42,757 nucleotides of DNA from Candidatus Methanophagales archaeon (GCA_014859735.1 JACUTR010000003.1:1-42757), one strand, 5' to 3'. Positions 19,480 through 28,644 are shown, numbered from the stretch's first letter. The notes: generated from the sequence alone by a model not told the origin. Program-made: numbers and translations.

Positions 19480-19691
19480 AATATTCTCTTTTGCGCTCGT
19501 TTTGCTCACACCATTCAATTTCCGATACCTATTTATAGTATGAATAACATAATCAATGATAAAATGTTAAAAAGGATGAGCATCCTTAGGATGGTTAAAG
19601 AAGAGGGGGAAGAAAAAGGAATTATTGTATCCTTATTATCATGACTTTTGCGACTGATAGTGGAGATCTTTCTTTTTAGAGGTGATGATAA

Positions 19692-20582
19692 ATGGAGGAG
19701 CGAATTCGTAAATGTCCAGAATGTAATTCTAAAAATATAGTAACCGATTCCAAGCGTGCAGAACTGTACTGTGCTGATTGTGGGGTGGTAATAGCGGAGA
19801 ATATCGTTGATCTCGGCCCTGAATGGCGTTCCTATGATGGGGAACAAGCTGCTAAAAGGATAAGAACAGGGCCTCCTATGAGTTATAGAATACATGACAA
19901 AGGGCTGGGCACACCGACGCCCGGGTTGCCCGCTCGAACAAAACGATTACGAGGGATTAGTATAGACTCCGGTGATAAAACGCTTGCCCTCGCACTCGTT
20001 GAGATAGACCGAATGGCATGTGCACTGAAGCTTCCCAATAACATCAAGGAGGAGACCTCAGTATTATACCGGAAGGCAATGAGGCACAATTTAATTAAAG
20101 GACGAAGTATCGAGGAATTGGTTTCAGCGATGTTGTATATTACGTGCAGGCAGTATGAAGTTCCACGAACACTGAAAGAGATTGCTGAGGTCTCAAGGAG
20201 CCCGTTAAAAAAGATACGAAGGGCGTATATCTTTCTCTTAAGAAAATTGGGGATAAAGCTTGCACCGGCTAACCCTGCACGCTACATCCCGCGCTTCTGC
20301 TCTAAACTTGGGTTAAGTGAGGAGATAAGGGAAAAAGCAACAGAGATACTCAAGGATGATGAGGGAACCGGAGTGGCAAAGGGATGGGGACCGATTGGAA
20401 CAGCAGCGGCTGCGATTTATATCGCCGCGGTTTTAAGTGGCGAAAAAATAACAGAGAAGGAGATAGCCAAAGTTGTCGGGACAACCGAGATCACCATTCG
20501 GGATCGATACAAGGAATTGGTGAAGCGATTAAATATAACGGGGCTTCGCCCCGTTGACCCCGAAAAACCTGTAAGGGTTTAA
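19692..20582 (+). CDS. tfb: Transcription initiation factor IIB (TFB)
   Basis: Zn ribbon CPECNSKNIVTDSKRAELYCADCGVVIAENIVDLGPEWRSYD; two cyclin folds; GVAKGWGPIGTAAAAIYIAAVLSGEKITEKEIAKVVGTTEITIRDRYKELV. Confidence 0.96.
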   Translation: MEERIRKCPECNSKNIVTDSKRAELYCADCGVVIAENIVDLGPEWRSYDGEQAAKRIRTGPPMSYRIHDKGLGTPTPGLPARTKRLRGISIDSGDKTLALALVEIDRMACALKLPNNIKEETSVLYRKAMRHNLIKGRSIEELVSAMLYITCRQYEVPRTLKEIAEVSRSPLKKIRRAYIFLLRKLGIKLAPANPARYIPRFCSKLGLSEEIREKATEILKDDEGTGVAKGWGPIGTAAAAIYIAAVLSGEKITEKEIAKVVGTTEITIRDRYKELVKRLNITGLRPVDPEKPVRV

Positions 20583-20583
20583 T
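20537..20583 (+). repeat. GC-hairpin repeat R1, copy A (overlaps 3' end of tfb)
   Basis: aacggggcttcgccccgttgaccccgaaaaacctgtaagggtttaat; 8-bp stem AACGGGGC/GCCCCGTT. Confidence 0.85.
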
Positions 20584-20636
20584 CTTCTTCCATCACACGC
20601 CTCTCGAGAAAGTAAATCATTGGGAATGGGAACTAA

Positions 20637-20728
20637 CTAACGGGGCTCCGCCCCATCACGGGCTCCGCCCGTGCCCCTGCATCGTGGGCTCCGCCCACGT
20701 CCCCGAAGACCCTGTAAGGGTTTAATTC
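20637..20728 (+). repeat. GC-hairpin repeat R1, copy B with three consecutive hairpins
   Basis: ctaacggggctccgccccatcacgggctccgcccgtgcccctgcatcgtgggctccgcccacgtccccgaagaccctgtaagggtttaattc. Confidence 0.85.
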
Positions 20729-20818
20729 AAAGATTGATATGCTATTGGGGCAGCGGGAATAGATGTGTGAACGTAAACTACCAACTCCTTTTATTAGACC
20801 TGTTTTTAGCACGTCCAC

Positions 20819-21715
20819 TTACTTCTTCTTAATCATGTCTCGTAATACTTCTATCATATCTTTTTGCAACGTTACGAGTATATCCCCTAATAGACCAAAC
20901 ATAAGAAATTGTACCCCTGAGATTATCATCAAAGAGGTAAACACCGTGAGGAGATCATGTGATATCCCTTTATACCATTCTATTACCACGTAAACGCCAG
21001 AAATGATACCCACAGCTATAAATAGAGAGCCAATGATACCGAAATAGAACATTGGATTATATATCCGTGCAAGTGTGTATAGTGTATACAATATCCTCAC
21101 CCCATCTCTGACAAAATTGAGTTTTGAAACCCCTTTCCTTTTTTCATATCTTATAGGAACTTCTTTTATCCGTATACCCCGTTTTACCGACTCTACCACC
21201 ATCTCGGTTTCTATTTCAAACCCCTCTTTCTTGAGACTCATCTCCCTCACGCAATCCTTTGTAAGAGCCCGGTATCCCGACAATATATCCTTCAATTTCA
21301 CGCCATAGCCGAGTCCAAATACTTTGTTCAATACCCAGTTGCCAACTCGATGAGAGAGCGTAAATGCACCTCCAAAACCAAACCGGTTACCAATAACGTG
21401 GTCAGCTTCATTATTACGTATTGGCGCAAGTAATGTTCTTACCTCTGAAGGTGAGTATGTCCCGTCTCCATCAATAATGACAATTATATCCTCCTCTATA
21501 CGCTCAAGAGCGTGCCTAACCGCTGTGCCTTTACCTTTTCCGTGCTGAACTTCAACCCTCGCTCCTTCCCTCTTTGCGATTTCTCTCGTCGAATCGGTAC
21601 TGTTTCCGTCAATTACAAAGATATCCTCAAATCCGTTCTCCTTAAATTCTCTTATAATTCCGCCTATCGATTCTTCTTCGTTTAAGGTTGGTATTAAGAT
21701 ACAAACTTCTTTCAT
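20819..21715 (-). CDS. Family 2 glycosyltransferase (AglJ / dolichol-phosphate-sugar synthase-like) with C-terminal TM helices
   Basis: CILIPTLNEEESIGGIIREFKENGFEDIFVIDGNSTDSTREIAKREGARV; IIDGDGTYSPSEV; LSGYRALTKDCVREM. Confidence 0.88.
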   Translation of the reverse strand: MKEVCILIPTLNEEESIGGIIREFKENGFEDIFVIDGNSTDSTREIAKREGARVEVQHGKGKGTAVRHALERIEEDIIVIIDGDGTYSPSEVRTLLAPIRNNEADHVIGNRFGFGGAFTLSHRVGNWVLNKVFGLGYGVKLKDILSGYRALTKDCVREMSLKKEGFEIETEMVVESVKRGIRIKEVPIRYEKRKGVSKLNFVRDGVRILYTLYTLARIYNPMFYFGIIGSLFIAVGIISGVYVVIEWYKGISHDLLTVFTSLMIISGVQFLMFGLLGDILVTLQKDMIEVLRDMIKKK

Positions 21716-21721
21716 TTCTTC

Positions 21722-22729
21722 TCATTTCTTCTCCCTGAAATACCTAATCGTCCTTTCTAATCCTTCTCGTAGACTAACTTTTGGCGCCCAACCTAACCTC
21801 TCTTGTGCCTTTGTTATATCCGGCCTCCTCCTCAGAGGATCATCTTTGGGTAAGGGATGGAACTCCGTCTCAGATTCGGATTGTGTCAGTTCCTTTATCA
21901 CGTTCGCAAGTTCTAAAATTGGTATCTCTTCATCATTTCCTATATTGACCACCAGTCCACTTTCTTCATCGAGGAAAGCAAGCTTGAGCAACCCTTCTAT
22001 CTGATCGGTGACATAACAAAAGCTCCTGGTTTGTGTTCCATCGCCAAAGATCGTCAGGGGTTTATTGCTCAATGCCTGTTCAACGAAGCGTGGAATAACC
22101 CTCCCGTAAACTCCTTCAGCCCTCATTCTCGGTCCGTAGGTATTGAAAATTCGTGCAATCCGTACATCCAAACCATGCTCCATCTTGTATGCAATTACAT
22201 ACGATTCGCCGCATCGTTTTGCCTCATCATAACAACTTCTCTGACCTATTGGGTTCACATTGCCCCTATATTCTTCTGAAGTAGGTATCTCGGTGGCATC
22301 ACCATACACCTCGGAAGTGGAAGTATAAAGAAATCGTGCATTATGCTTCTTCGCTATTCCCAGAGCGATCCAGATTCCCAAGGTGTTTGCTTTGAGGATT
22401 TGGATGGGATATTTCTCAAACTCAAAAGGAGATGCTCTGCTCGCAAGATGCAGGATGATGTCCAGCGGGTCATCGAAGAAGATTGGTTGTGTGATGTCAT
22501 GCGGGATGAACGTGAAGTTAGCGTTATCCATCAGAGGATCGATATTGGTTTTTAATCCGCTAACAAGATTATCCAAACAAATCACCTTCGCTCCCTGCTC
22601 CACCAGCACCTCGCAGATCCACGAGCCTAAGAACCCTGCTCCTCCGGTAACTAAAACCTTCTTACCTTCAATGCGATGGCGTATAGCTCCAAGATTTCTT
22701 ATTATTCCCTCAACCTCTTTCCTGTTCAT
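21722..22729 (-). CDS. Extended SDR NAD-dependent sugar-nucleotide enzyme, UDP-glucuronate decarboxylase (UXS)-like
   Basis: KKVLVTGGAGFLGSWICEVLVEQG; ILHLASRASPFEFEKYP; TSTSEVYGDATEIPTSEEYRGNVNPIGQRSCYDEAKRCGE; ARIFNTYGPRM; IFGDGTQTRSFCYVTD. Confidence 0.85.
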   Translation of the reverse strand: MNRKEVEGIIRNLGAIRHRIEGKKVLVTGGAGFLGSWICEVLVEQGAKVICLDNLVSGLKTNIDPLMDNANFTFIPHDITQPIFFDDPLDIILHLASRASPFEFEKYPIQILKANTLGIWIALGIAKKHNARFLYTSTSEVYGDATEIPTSEEYRGNVNPIGQRSCYDEAKRCGESYVIAYKMEHGLDVRIARIFNTYGPRMRAEGVYGRVIPRFVEQALSNKPLTIFGDGTQTRSFCYVTDQIEGLLKLAFLDEESGLVVNIGNDEEIPILELANVIKELTQSESETEFHPLPKDDPLRRRPDITKAQERLGWAPKVSLREGLERTIRYFREKK

Positions 22730-22739
22730 CGTTAGCTCT

Positions 22740-23558
22740 TCAGCGAATGCCGGACATAAAATTCTTTACTGCATCTTTAAACCTCTCATCTGCTAATGAA
22801 AGTTCAATATTCGATTTCAGCCAGTCAAGCGTGTTCCCGATGTCATATCTTCTTCCCCGGTAAACGTATGCATATATCTTCTCTCTTACGAGACGTAACG
22901 CATCGGTAAGTTGGATCTCATTTCCTTTCCCGGGAGGCGTCATCTTAATTGCATCGAATATCGCCGGGGTCAAGATGTACCTGCCTAAGATGCCTAAATT
23001 TGATGGTGCTTCTTCCGGCGAGGGTTTCTCCACCAAATCCTCAACGAGGTGAATATCTCCCTCAACCTCCTTTCCTTTTATTATCCCATAGCGGTTCAGT
23101 TTCTCTTTCGGCACCTCTTCAACAGCAATAATAGCCGTCTTAAATTCTTCGTATTTCTTGATTAATTCCCCGGTACATCCCGGGATCGTTATGGTATCCC
23201 CTAAAAGGAGTGCAAACGCCTCCTCCCCCACAAAGCTTCTCGCATGATAAACCGCGTCACCCAGCCCTCGTGGCTCTCTCTGTCGCGTATAAAAGAGATT
23301 TACACCGCTCATCATTTCATCGAGCTCATCTAAAAACTCGTTTTCCATCTCACTTTTTCCAAAATGGTCTTCTATCGCCCTTTTCCCCTTCCCCGTTATA
23401 ATAAGAATCTCGTGTATTCCCGCGGCGGTCGCTTCCTCCACAACGTATTGTATAACCGGCTTATCCACTACCGGGAGCATCTCCTTCGGCTGCGCTTTCG
23501 TTGCGGGTAAAAATCTTGTTCCCAGTCCTGCTGCCGGGATAACCGCTTTTCTTATCAT
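22740..23558 (-). CDS. galU: UTP-glucose-1-phosphate uridylyltransferase
   Basis: MIRKAVIPAAGLGTRFLPATKAQPKEMLPVVDKPVIQYVVEEATAAGIHEILIITGKGKRAIEDHF; start 23558 overlaps upstream gene stop (ATGA). Confidence 0.93.
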   Translation of the reverse strand: MIRKAVIPAAGLGTRFLPATKAQPKEMLPVVDKPVIQYVVEEATAAGIHEILIITGKGKRAIEDHFGKSEMENEFLDELDEMMSGVNLFYTRQREPRGLGDAVYHARSFVGEEAFALLLGDTITIPGCTGELIKKYEEFKTAIIAVEEVPKEKLNRYGIIKGKEVEGDIHLVEDLVEKPSPEEAPSNLGILGRYILTPAIFDAIKMTPPGKGNEIQLTDALRLVREKIYAYVYRGRRYDIGNTLDWLKSNIELSLADERFKDAVKNFMSGIR

Positions 23559-24427
23559 TCCCTCACGCCATACCTCTCTTTCATCCGCTCGTTTATCTCG
23601 TCTACTGCTATCAGCAACTTGGGTTCTTGAGTATAGCGTAGAGCAAAAGATATGAACGCCTTCAAATCTTTCGGCAGACATTTTCCCCCGAACGCCTTGC
23701 CATGAATGGTCCCATACTTCCCAATGCGAGGATCGCGACCAACGATATCAGCAACAATTTGGGCATCAATGCCAAGGGCTTCGCAGATGAGAAAGATCTC
23801 GTTCCAATATGAGATCTTTGTGGCGAGCATGCAATTAGAAACGTATTTTATCATCTCCGCGGTTTTCAAATCGGTTCTGAAGATAGGCTTATTGAGTGGT
23901 TTGTAAAGCGCTTCCACAACATCACCGGATTTCTTGTCATATTCGCCAATCACGATTCTATCCTCGGTAAAGAAACCCTTTTTCATCTCCTCTCCTGTGC
24001 TCCAGGTCCCGGAAATTTCGGTTAAGAACTCAGGATTCATGCAAAATCCGATTTCTTCATCCCCCACGCCCGTCCCTGAATACTCCTCCACTATCGGAAT
24101 TACCACGTTCTCCGTCGTCCCTGGAACGACCGTACTTTTTACCGCTATCACGTGATAGCCATCTTTGTCCGCTAATGCCGCTCCTATCTTTTGTGCTGCG
24201 TCTTGTATGTAGCGCAGGTCTATCGCTCCCTCTTCATCTGTTGGTGTTGGAACACAGATGAACGAGACGTCTGTGTTTTCAATTGCATACTGTATATCCA
24301 GTGAGAAATTTGGTAGTTCTTTTTTGTCTACCACATCATAGAAAATAACCGTGTTACCCAATTTGGCAAGGCCCTTCCCAATCGCCGTGCCAACCCAGCC
24401 CGAGCCGATTATGCTTATCCTTGACAT
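23555..24427 (-). CDS. UDP-glucose/GDP-mannose dehydrogenase family protein, short form
   Basis: ISIIGSGWVGTAIGKGLAKLGNTVIFYDVVD; VKSTVVPGTTENVV; GFCMNPEFLTE; GKAFGGKCLPKDLKAF; only 290 aa. Confidence 0.87.
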   Translation of the reverse strand: MSRISIIGSGWVGTAIGKGLAKLGNTVIFYDVVDKKELPNFSLDIQYAIENTDVSFICVPTPTDEEGAIDLRYIQDAAQKIGAALADKDGYHVIAVKSTVVPGTTENVVIPIVEEYSGTGVGDEEIGFCMNPEFLTEISGTWSTGEEMKKGFFTEDRIVIGEYDKKSGDVVEALYKPLNKPIFRTDLKTAEMIKYVSNCMLATKISYWNEIFLICEALGIDAQIVADIVGRDPRIGKYGTIHGKAFGGKCLPKDLKAFISFALRYTQEPKLLIAVDEINERMKERYGVRE

Positions 24428-24437
24428 TTTCTGCTAC

Positions 24438-24488
24438 CTAACGGGGCTTCGCCCCGTTGACCCCGAAAACCCTGTAAGGGTTTAATTC
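24438..24488 (+). repeat. GC-hairpin repeat R1, copy C
   Basis: ctaacggggcttcgccccgttgaccccgaaaaccctgtaagggtttaattc; near-identical to copy A. Confidence 0.9.
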
Positions 24489-24591
24489 ATTTCCCACTTA
24501 AAAACCTTTCGTTGCGCATCTTTTCGAAACGGTGTGGTAAAACGTGCTTTCTGAGAAAGTAATTCACCGCGAAGATACGAGCCGTTTTTTT

Positions 24592-26529
24592 TTAATCCTC
24601 TCTTGCCAGGCTCTCTGGCGAGATATAGTCGTCACCAAAGCGCTCACGCGCTTTGAGCAAGCGCTCCCGCTGCTGGGTAAGTATCTCAAAGAGTACCGGT
24701 GGCGCATCAGCGACTTTATCCTGGTGGAATCTCTCCACCCGGTCGAGTTTGGCTAAGTTCTCAGGAACGCGAATGGTGAATTGCTTGACATAATCCTCCC
24801 TGGCGTACTCCTTATTCAACACCTGGCGGAAGAGCATACGCAGATCTTCATAGTTAGGAAGCCAGCCGGTGGGACCTCTTATCGCGCCGGCTTCATTATG
24901 CACACGGAGTTCCATCCACTTCACCCACACGTGCTTGTCCCGCACACCATTCAGGAACTTGCCTTCCTTATCCCGGAGGAAGTAGTTGACGCCGAAGACA
25001 AGAGGTGGTTTCTTGAGATTCTGTCCGAACTCCAGGTTATTCTGGATATACTTGCCCAAAGGAATGGAGACAAAGTCCTGGATGCTCATCAGATTTATCT
25101 CGGGGACACCCTCTTCACCAAGGATGGCATAGGTTGTTTCCGTCTCTAATGACGCACCATAGGCGATGATACCATGCACCCAATCAAAACTCTGCTGGAC
25201 TGGCACGTAACCCTTGGCGTCGCGGCCGCCATACATTATGCCAGCCAGCGCTACTCCTCGAGGATTATCAAGCTCGGGATCAACATTCCCCAGTGCCCGT
25301 AGCGCCACCGTGTAGCGGGCATTCTTGTGGGCTGGCGGGATTTTATTACCCTGCGCATCGGTCTTACCTTCGTACCACAACCCGGAGGAATTCACCCCCT
25401 CTTTGGGAAGTTCACAACCCATACCAAGCCAGTAGGGTTTGCCGTCCTTCACCAGCACGTTGGAAAAGATAACCTCACCCGGTGAGGTAAGTACTTTGTA
25501 GATAACCGGATCGCCAGTGGAGTTAACATCCTGGATAATGCCAAAGATGCCGGCTTCGGCATTCACTGCCCGGGCTTGACCATCAATATTGCGGAAGTAG
25601 GCGATGTCATCACCCAGGATGGTTTCGCCCGGGAGCATAGCGGTAGAGGTCTTGCCACAGGCGCTGGGAAAGGCACCTGCGAAGTAGGTCTTCCGGCAAG
25701 CTGGTCCGTGTACTCCCACTAACATCATATGCTCCGCGAGCCACCCCTCCCGGTCAGCCTTGCGGATGGTAAGGCGAAGTGCATGCTTCTTCAAGCCGAC
25801 GGTGTTACCCGCATACTGGGTGTTGACGCTATAGATGGTATCCTGGGTGTAGTCAATATAGATGCGTTTCTTCCCCGGCTCCATGCTCACCATATTCTCA
25901 GCCATCTTCCCCGCCGAATGCAAGATACAGAAGAGCTCGTCCTGCACTCCTTCTTGCCGGAACTGTTCATAAGCCAGACGATAGAGGAGGTCTTCGCTGT
26001 GGGCAACATACCAGGAGTCCGTGCACTGCAGGCAGGGGATGCTGAATATGGAGTTAGCAGGCCCTAATGAAAGGAAGCGGACAATCATCGTGCGGTTGCG
26101 CATAGCATCTTTGAGCAGCCCCTTCACCTCTGCCAAGCCTTCCTCCCGCTCAATCTGGTTGAGGGCTTTGCTGAGGGAATCGGTCTCGGGCACAAGATAC
26201 CTGGTAACCTCCCGGTCCCGGCCCTGGTCCTGTATACCATCAAAGTGGTAGGTGTGGCCTGGGAGTGCCAATGGCTTTTCTTCGCCGGTGGAGACCGCCT
26301 GCTGGCGTACATAGGCGATGTCCTCAGGGGAGTCACTACAGATGAAGATCGCCTCAGGCCTACAGAGCTCCACAGCATCAGCGAGAAATTGGTGAACTTT
26401 GGGTGTGGCTATCGCACGTAGCTTCTGGTAGTTAAGTTCGTCCAGGTTGGGTCGTAACGCTTCAAGGTACCTCGTTGACAGATCACTCCCTTTCCCCCCC
26501 AACTTTCCCAGCGTTCTTTTATCTTCCAT
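24592..26529 (-). CDS. pckG: Phosphoenolpyruvate carboxykinase (GTP)
   Basis: FAGAFPSACGKTSTAMLPGETILGDDIAYFRNIDG; start 26529 (MEDKRTLGKLGGKG) preceded by GAGGGGGA. Confidence 0.94.
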   Translation of the reverse strand: MEDKRTLGKLGGKGSDLSTRYLEALRPNLDELNYQKLRAIATPKVHQFLADAVELCRPEAIFICSDSPEDIAYVRQQAVSTGEEKPLALPGHTYHFDGIQDQGRDREVTRYLVPETDSLSKALNQIEREEGLAEVKGLLKDAMRNRTMIVRFLSLGPANSIFSIPCLQCTDSWYVAHSEDLLYRLAYEQFRQEGVQDELFCILHSAGKMAENMVSMEPGKKRIYIDYTQDTIYSVNTQYAGNTVGLKKHALRLTIRKADREGWLAEHMMLVGVHGPACRKTYFAGAFPSACGKTSTAMLPGETILGDDIAYFRNIDGQARAVNAEAGIFGIIQDVNSTGDPVIYKVLTSPGEVIFSNVLVKDGKPYWLGMGCELPKEGVNSSGLWYEGKTDAQGNKIPPAHKNARYTVALRALGNVDPELDNPRGVALAGIMYGGRDAKGYVPVQQSFDWVHGIIAYGASLETETTYAILGEEGVPEINLMSIQDFVSIPLGKYIQNNLEFGQNLKKPPLVFGVNYFLRDKEGKFLNGVRDKHVWVKWMELRVHNEAGAIRGPTGWLPNYEDLRMLFRQVLNKEYAREDYVKQFTIRVPENLAKLDRVERFHQDKVADAPPVLFEILTQQRERLLKARERFGDDYISPESLARED

Positions 26530-26633
26530 CTTTTGCTTTCCCCCTCGCTTCCTCTTTGCCACTTTCTCTCCACAAACCAAAAGGATTAAAAAAGGATAAC
26601 TATTTATAAAATTTTCGATACTTAATTTTACAA

Positions 26634-27161
26634 ATGACGGAACTAAAGCTGAAGAAGAAGGACAAATGCATTATCCGGGCACTGCTTGAGGACGGGAGGC
26701 TCTCGTATTCAGAGCTCGGGAGACGGTGTGGGATAAGCCGGCAGGTAGCGTTTGAACGGGTAAAGAAGCTCTCAGAGGAGGGTGTAGTAAAGAGTTTTTC
26801 GGTCTGTTTAGATGCGGAGAAGCTTGGATTCTCGTTCCAGGCGTATGTGTTGATTATTGCGAGCCCGGATGAAAGATTGCGAAGAGAACTCACCGGGTTC
26901 TTGAGGAATAGTAAAAATGTACGAAGGATTCAACTCCTCTTCGGTCGGTTTGACTTCTTCCTGGAGGTTCTTTTCCAGGATAAGGATGAGATGACTGAAT
27001 TCTTAAGGGCGATGCATTCGTTCGGCGCGGTCGAGCGGACCGAGACGTTCATAGTGTATCAAACGATGAAGGATAAACCAGAAGACTCGTTTTTAGGGTA
27101 TTTAAGCGAAGAAGATGAGGATCATATTAGCAACCGGAAGGAAAGCAGAAGGAATGGTTAG
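26634..27161 (+). CDS. Lrp/AsnC-family transcriptional regulator
   Basis: LKKKDKCIIRALLEDGRLSYSELGRRCGISRQVAFERVKKLSEEGVVKSFSVCLDAEKLGF plus RAM-like domain. Confidence 0.9.
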   Translation: MTELKLKKKDKCIIRALLEDGRLSYSELGRRCGISRQVAFERVKKLSEEGVVKSFSVCLDAEKLGFSFQAYVLIIASPDERLRRELTGFLRNSKNVRRIQLLFGRFDFFLEVLFQDKDEMTEFLRAMHSFGAVERTETFIVYQTMKDKPEDSFLGYLSEEDEDHISNRKESRRNG

Positions 27162-28644
27162 GGATGCGGTAAGAACTGCAACTGTCTCGTTAGACTGCGA
27201 GGTGCTTACGCAGGACTTGGATATAGCAGCGTTCTCCACGCCAAAGACGTTGAGAAAAGCACTTGAACAATATAGGGGTTCTGAGAAACTGGACTGCACC
27301 CTCATTTTAGTTTCAGGATTTTGCAAAGCGGATTTCAGTGCTTTGGAAAGAGAGATAGCCATACCAATCAGGTTGGGACCACGACATGCATACGACATCG
27401 GTGAGGCATTACAATTTGCAGAAGAGACGGAATTCTCTCCAAATACACCGGCCGATCTGTTTTTGGCGGCGAAGCGAAAAGAGATGGTGAAACACCAGTT
27501 GTACGAGTTAGAAAGCGGAGTAAAGGAGTCTTTCTCCTTAAAAGGGGTGAAAATAGGTGGTGGAGCACGGATGAAGGTATGCGCAGAGCTCGTGGATGCA
27601 ACGCTGATGAAAGAGGAGGAGATACAACGAACAATAGCGCACTTCCTCAAGAGTGGCGCGGATATCCTGGATATCGGTGTTCATATTGGTGCGAAGCCCG
27701 ATGCGGTTAAAAAAGCGGTAAAAACCGCGTTAACTATCGCACCGGAGGTTCCTCTTTCCATCGATACGGTAGATGCTGAACTCATACGTGCAGGTATCGA
27801 AGCCGGTGTTGATATGGTGCTCAGCGTGAATAAAGAGAATATTTCAGAAGTGGGTGACGAGCTAAGGGGGAATGATGTGGCAGCAGTCGTCATTCCTGAC
27901 CGTGATGGCACCCAGAAAACCAACGAGAGTTTGTTTGCAACCATAAAAATGGCGGAGGAGTACGGCATCAAGCGCATAATCGCAGACCCGATCTTGAATG
28001 CCATTGGGTATGGAATTGCGGAATCCCTCTATAACTATTATAGTTTCAGAGTGCGTGACAAGAGCACACCTCTTTTCTTTGGCGTTGGGAATGTCATAGA
28101 GCTCATGGATGCGGATTCGGTCGGTATAACTGCGACCTTAGCAGGTATCGCCTCTGAACTAAACGCAGACATTCTCTTTACACCGGAATGCAGCGATAAA
28201 GCGAGGGGAAGCGTGAGAGAGCTGCGGGTAGCAGCGGAGATGATGATGCTCTCGAAGGCACGTAAAAGTGCACCGAAGGATCTCGGAATCGATCTGTTGA
28301 TGCTCAAAGAGAAGAGAAGGGAGCCGGTCATGAGAATTAGTGATACTAAGCGTATTGACGCGAGAAAGAATGAAACGTGGGAGCTCGACCCGGAGGGATG
28401 TTTTAGAATCGCGATCTGTGAGGTAGAAGGAGATGGCGGGAGCGATAAAAAGATATGTGCACACCATTTGCCAACCGGGAAACTAATAATAGGGAAGAGT
28501 GCACCGGAGATAATGGATACAATCCTGCGATTGAATCTGGTTTCACTGCTTGAACACGTCTCTTATCTGAGCAGAGAACTAACCAAAGCTGAGCTCGCAC
28601 TGCGGTTGGATCGGAGTTACGAGCAGGATGAGGCGCTCTTTTAA
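27115..28644 (+). CDS. Dihydropteroate synthase-related protein (archaeal DHPS-like family)
   Basis: ADILDIGVHIGAKPDAVKKAVKTALTIAPEVPLSIDTVDAELIRAGIEAGVDMVLSVN; ~47 bp overlap with upstream Lrp gene. Confidence 0.85.
   Translation: MRIILATGRKAEGMVRDAVRTATVSLDCEVLTQDLDIAAFSTPKTLRKALEQYRGSEKLDCTLILVSGFCKADFSALEREIAIPIRLGPRHAYDIGEALQFAEETEFSPNTPADLFLAAKRKEMVKHQLYELESGVKESFSLKGVKIGGGARMKVCAELVDATLMKEEEIQRTIAHFLKSGADILDIGVHIGAKPDAVKKAVKTALTIAPEVPLSIDTVDAELIRAGIEAGVDMVLSVNKENISEVGDELRGNDVAAVVIPDRDGTQKTNESLFATIKMAEEYGIKRIIADPILNAIGYGIAESLYNYYSFRVRDKSTPLFFGVGNVIELMDADSVGITATLAGIASELNADILFTPECSDKARGSVRELRVAAEMMMLSKARKSAPKDLGIDLLMLKEKRREPVMRISDTKRIDARKNETWELDPEGCFRIAICEVEGDGGSDKKICAHHLPTGKLIIGKSAPEIMDTILRLNLVSLLEHVSYLSRELTKAELALRLDRSYEQDEALF

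Noticed and set aside
20637-20728. CRISPR array
   Set aside because: Three short GC hairpins without regular repeat-spacer spacing; no cas genes in the window.
24438-24488. R1 copy C as an attC site
   Set aside because: ACCTAAC is present but the right end GTTGACC does not fit GTTRRRY, and the inner hairpin is a simple perfect stem.
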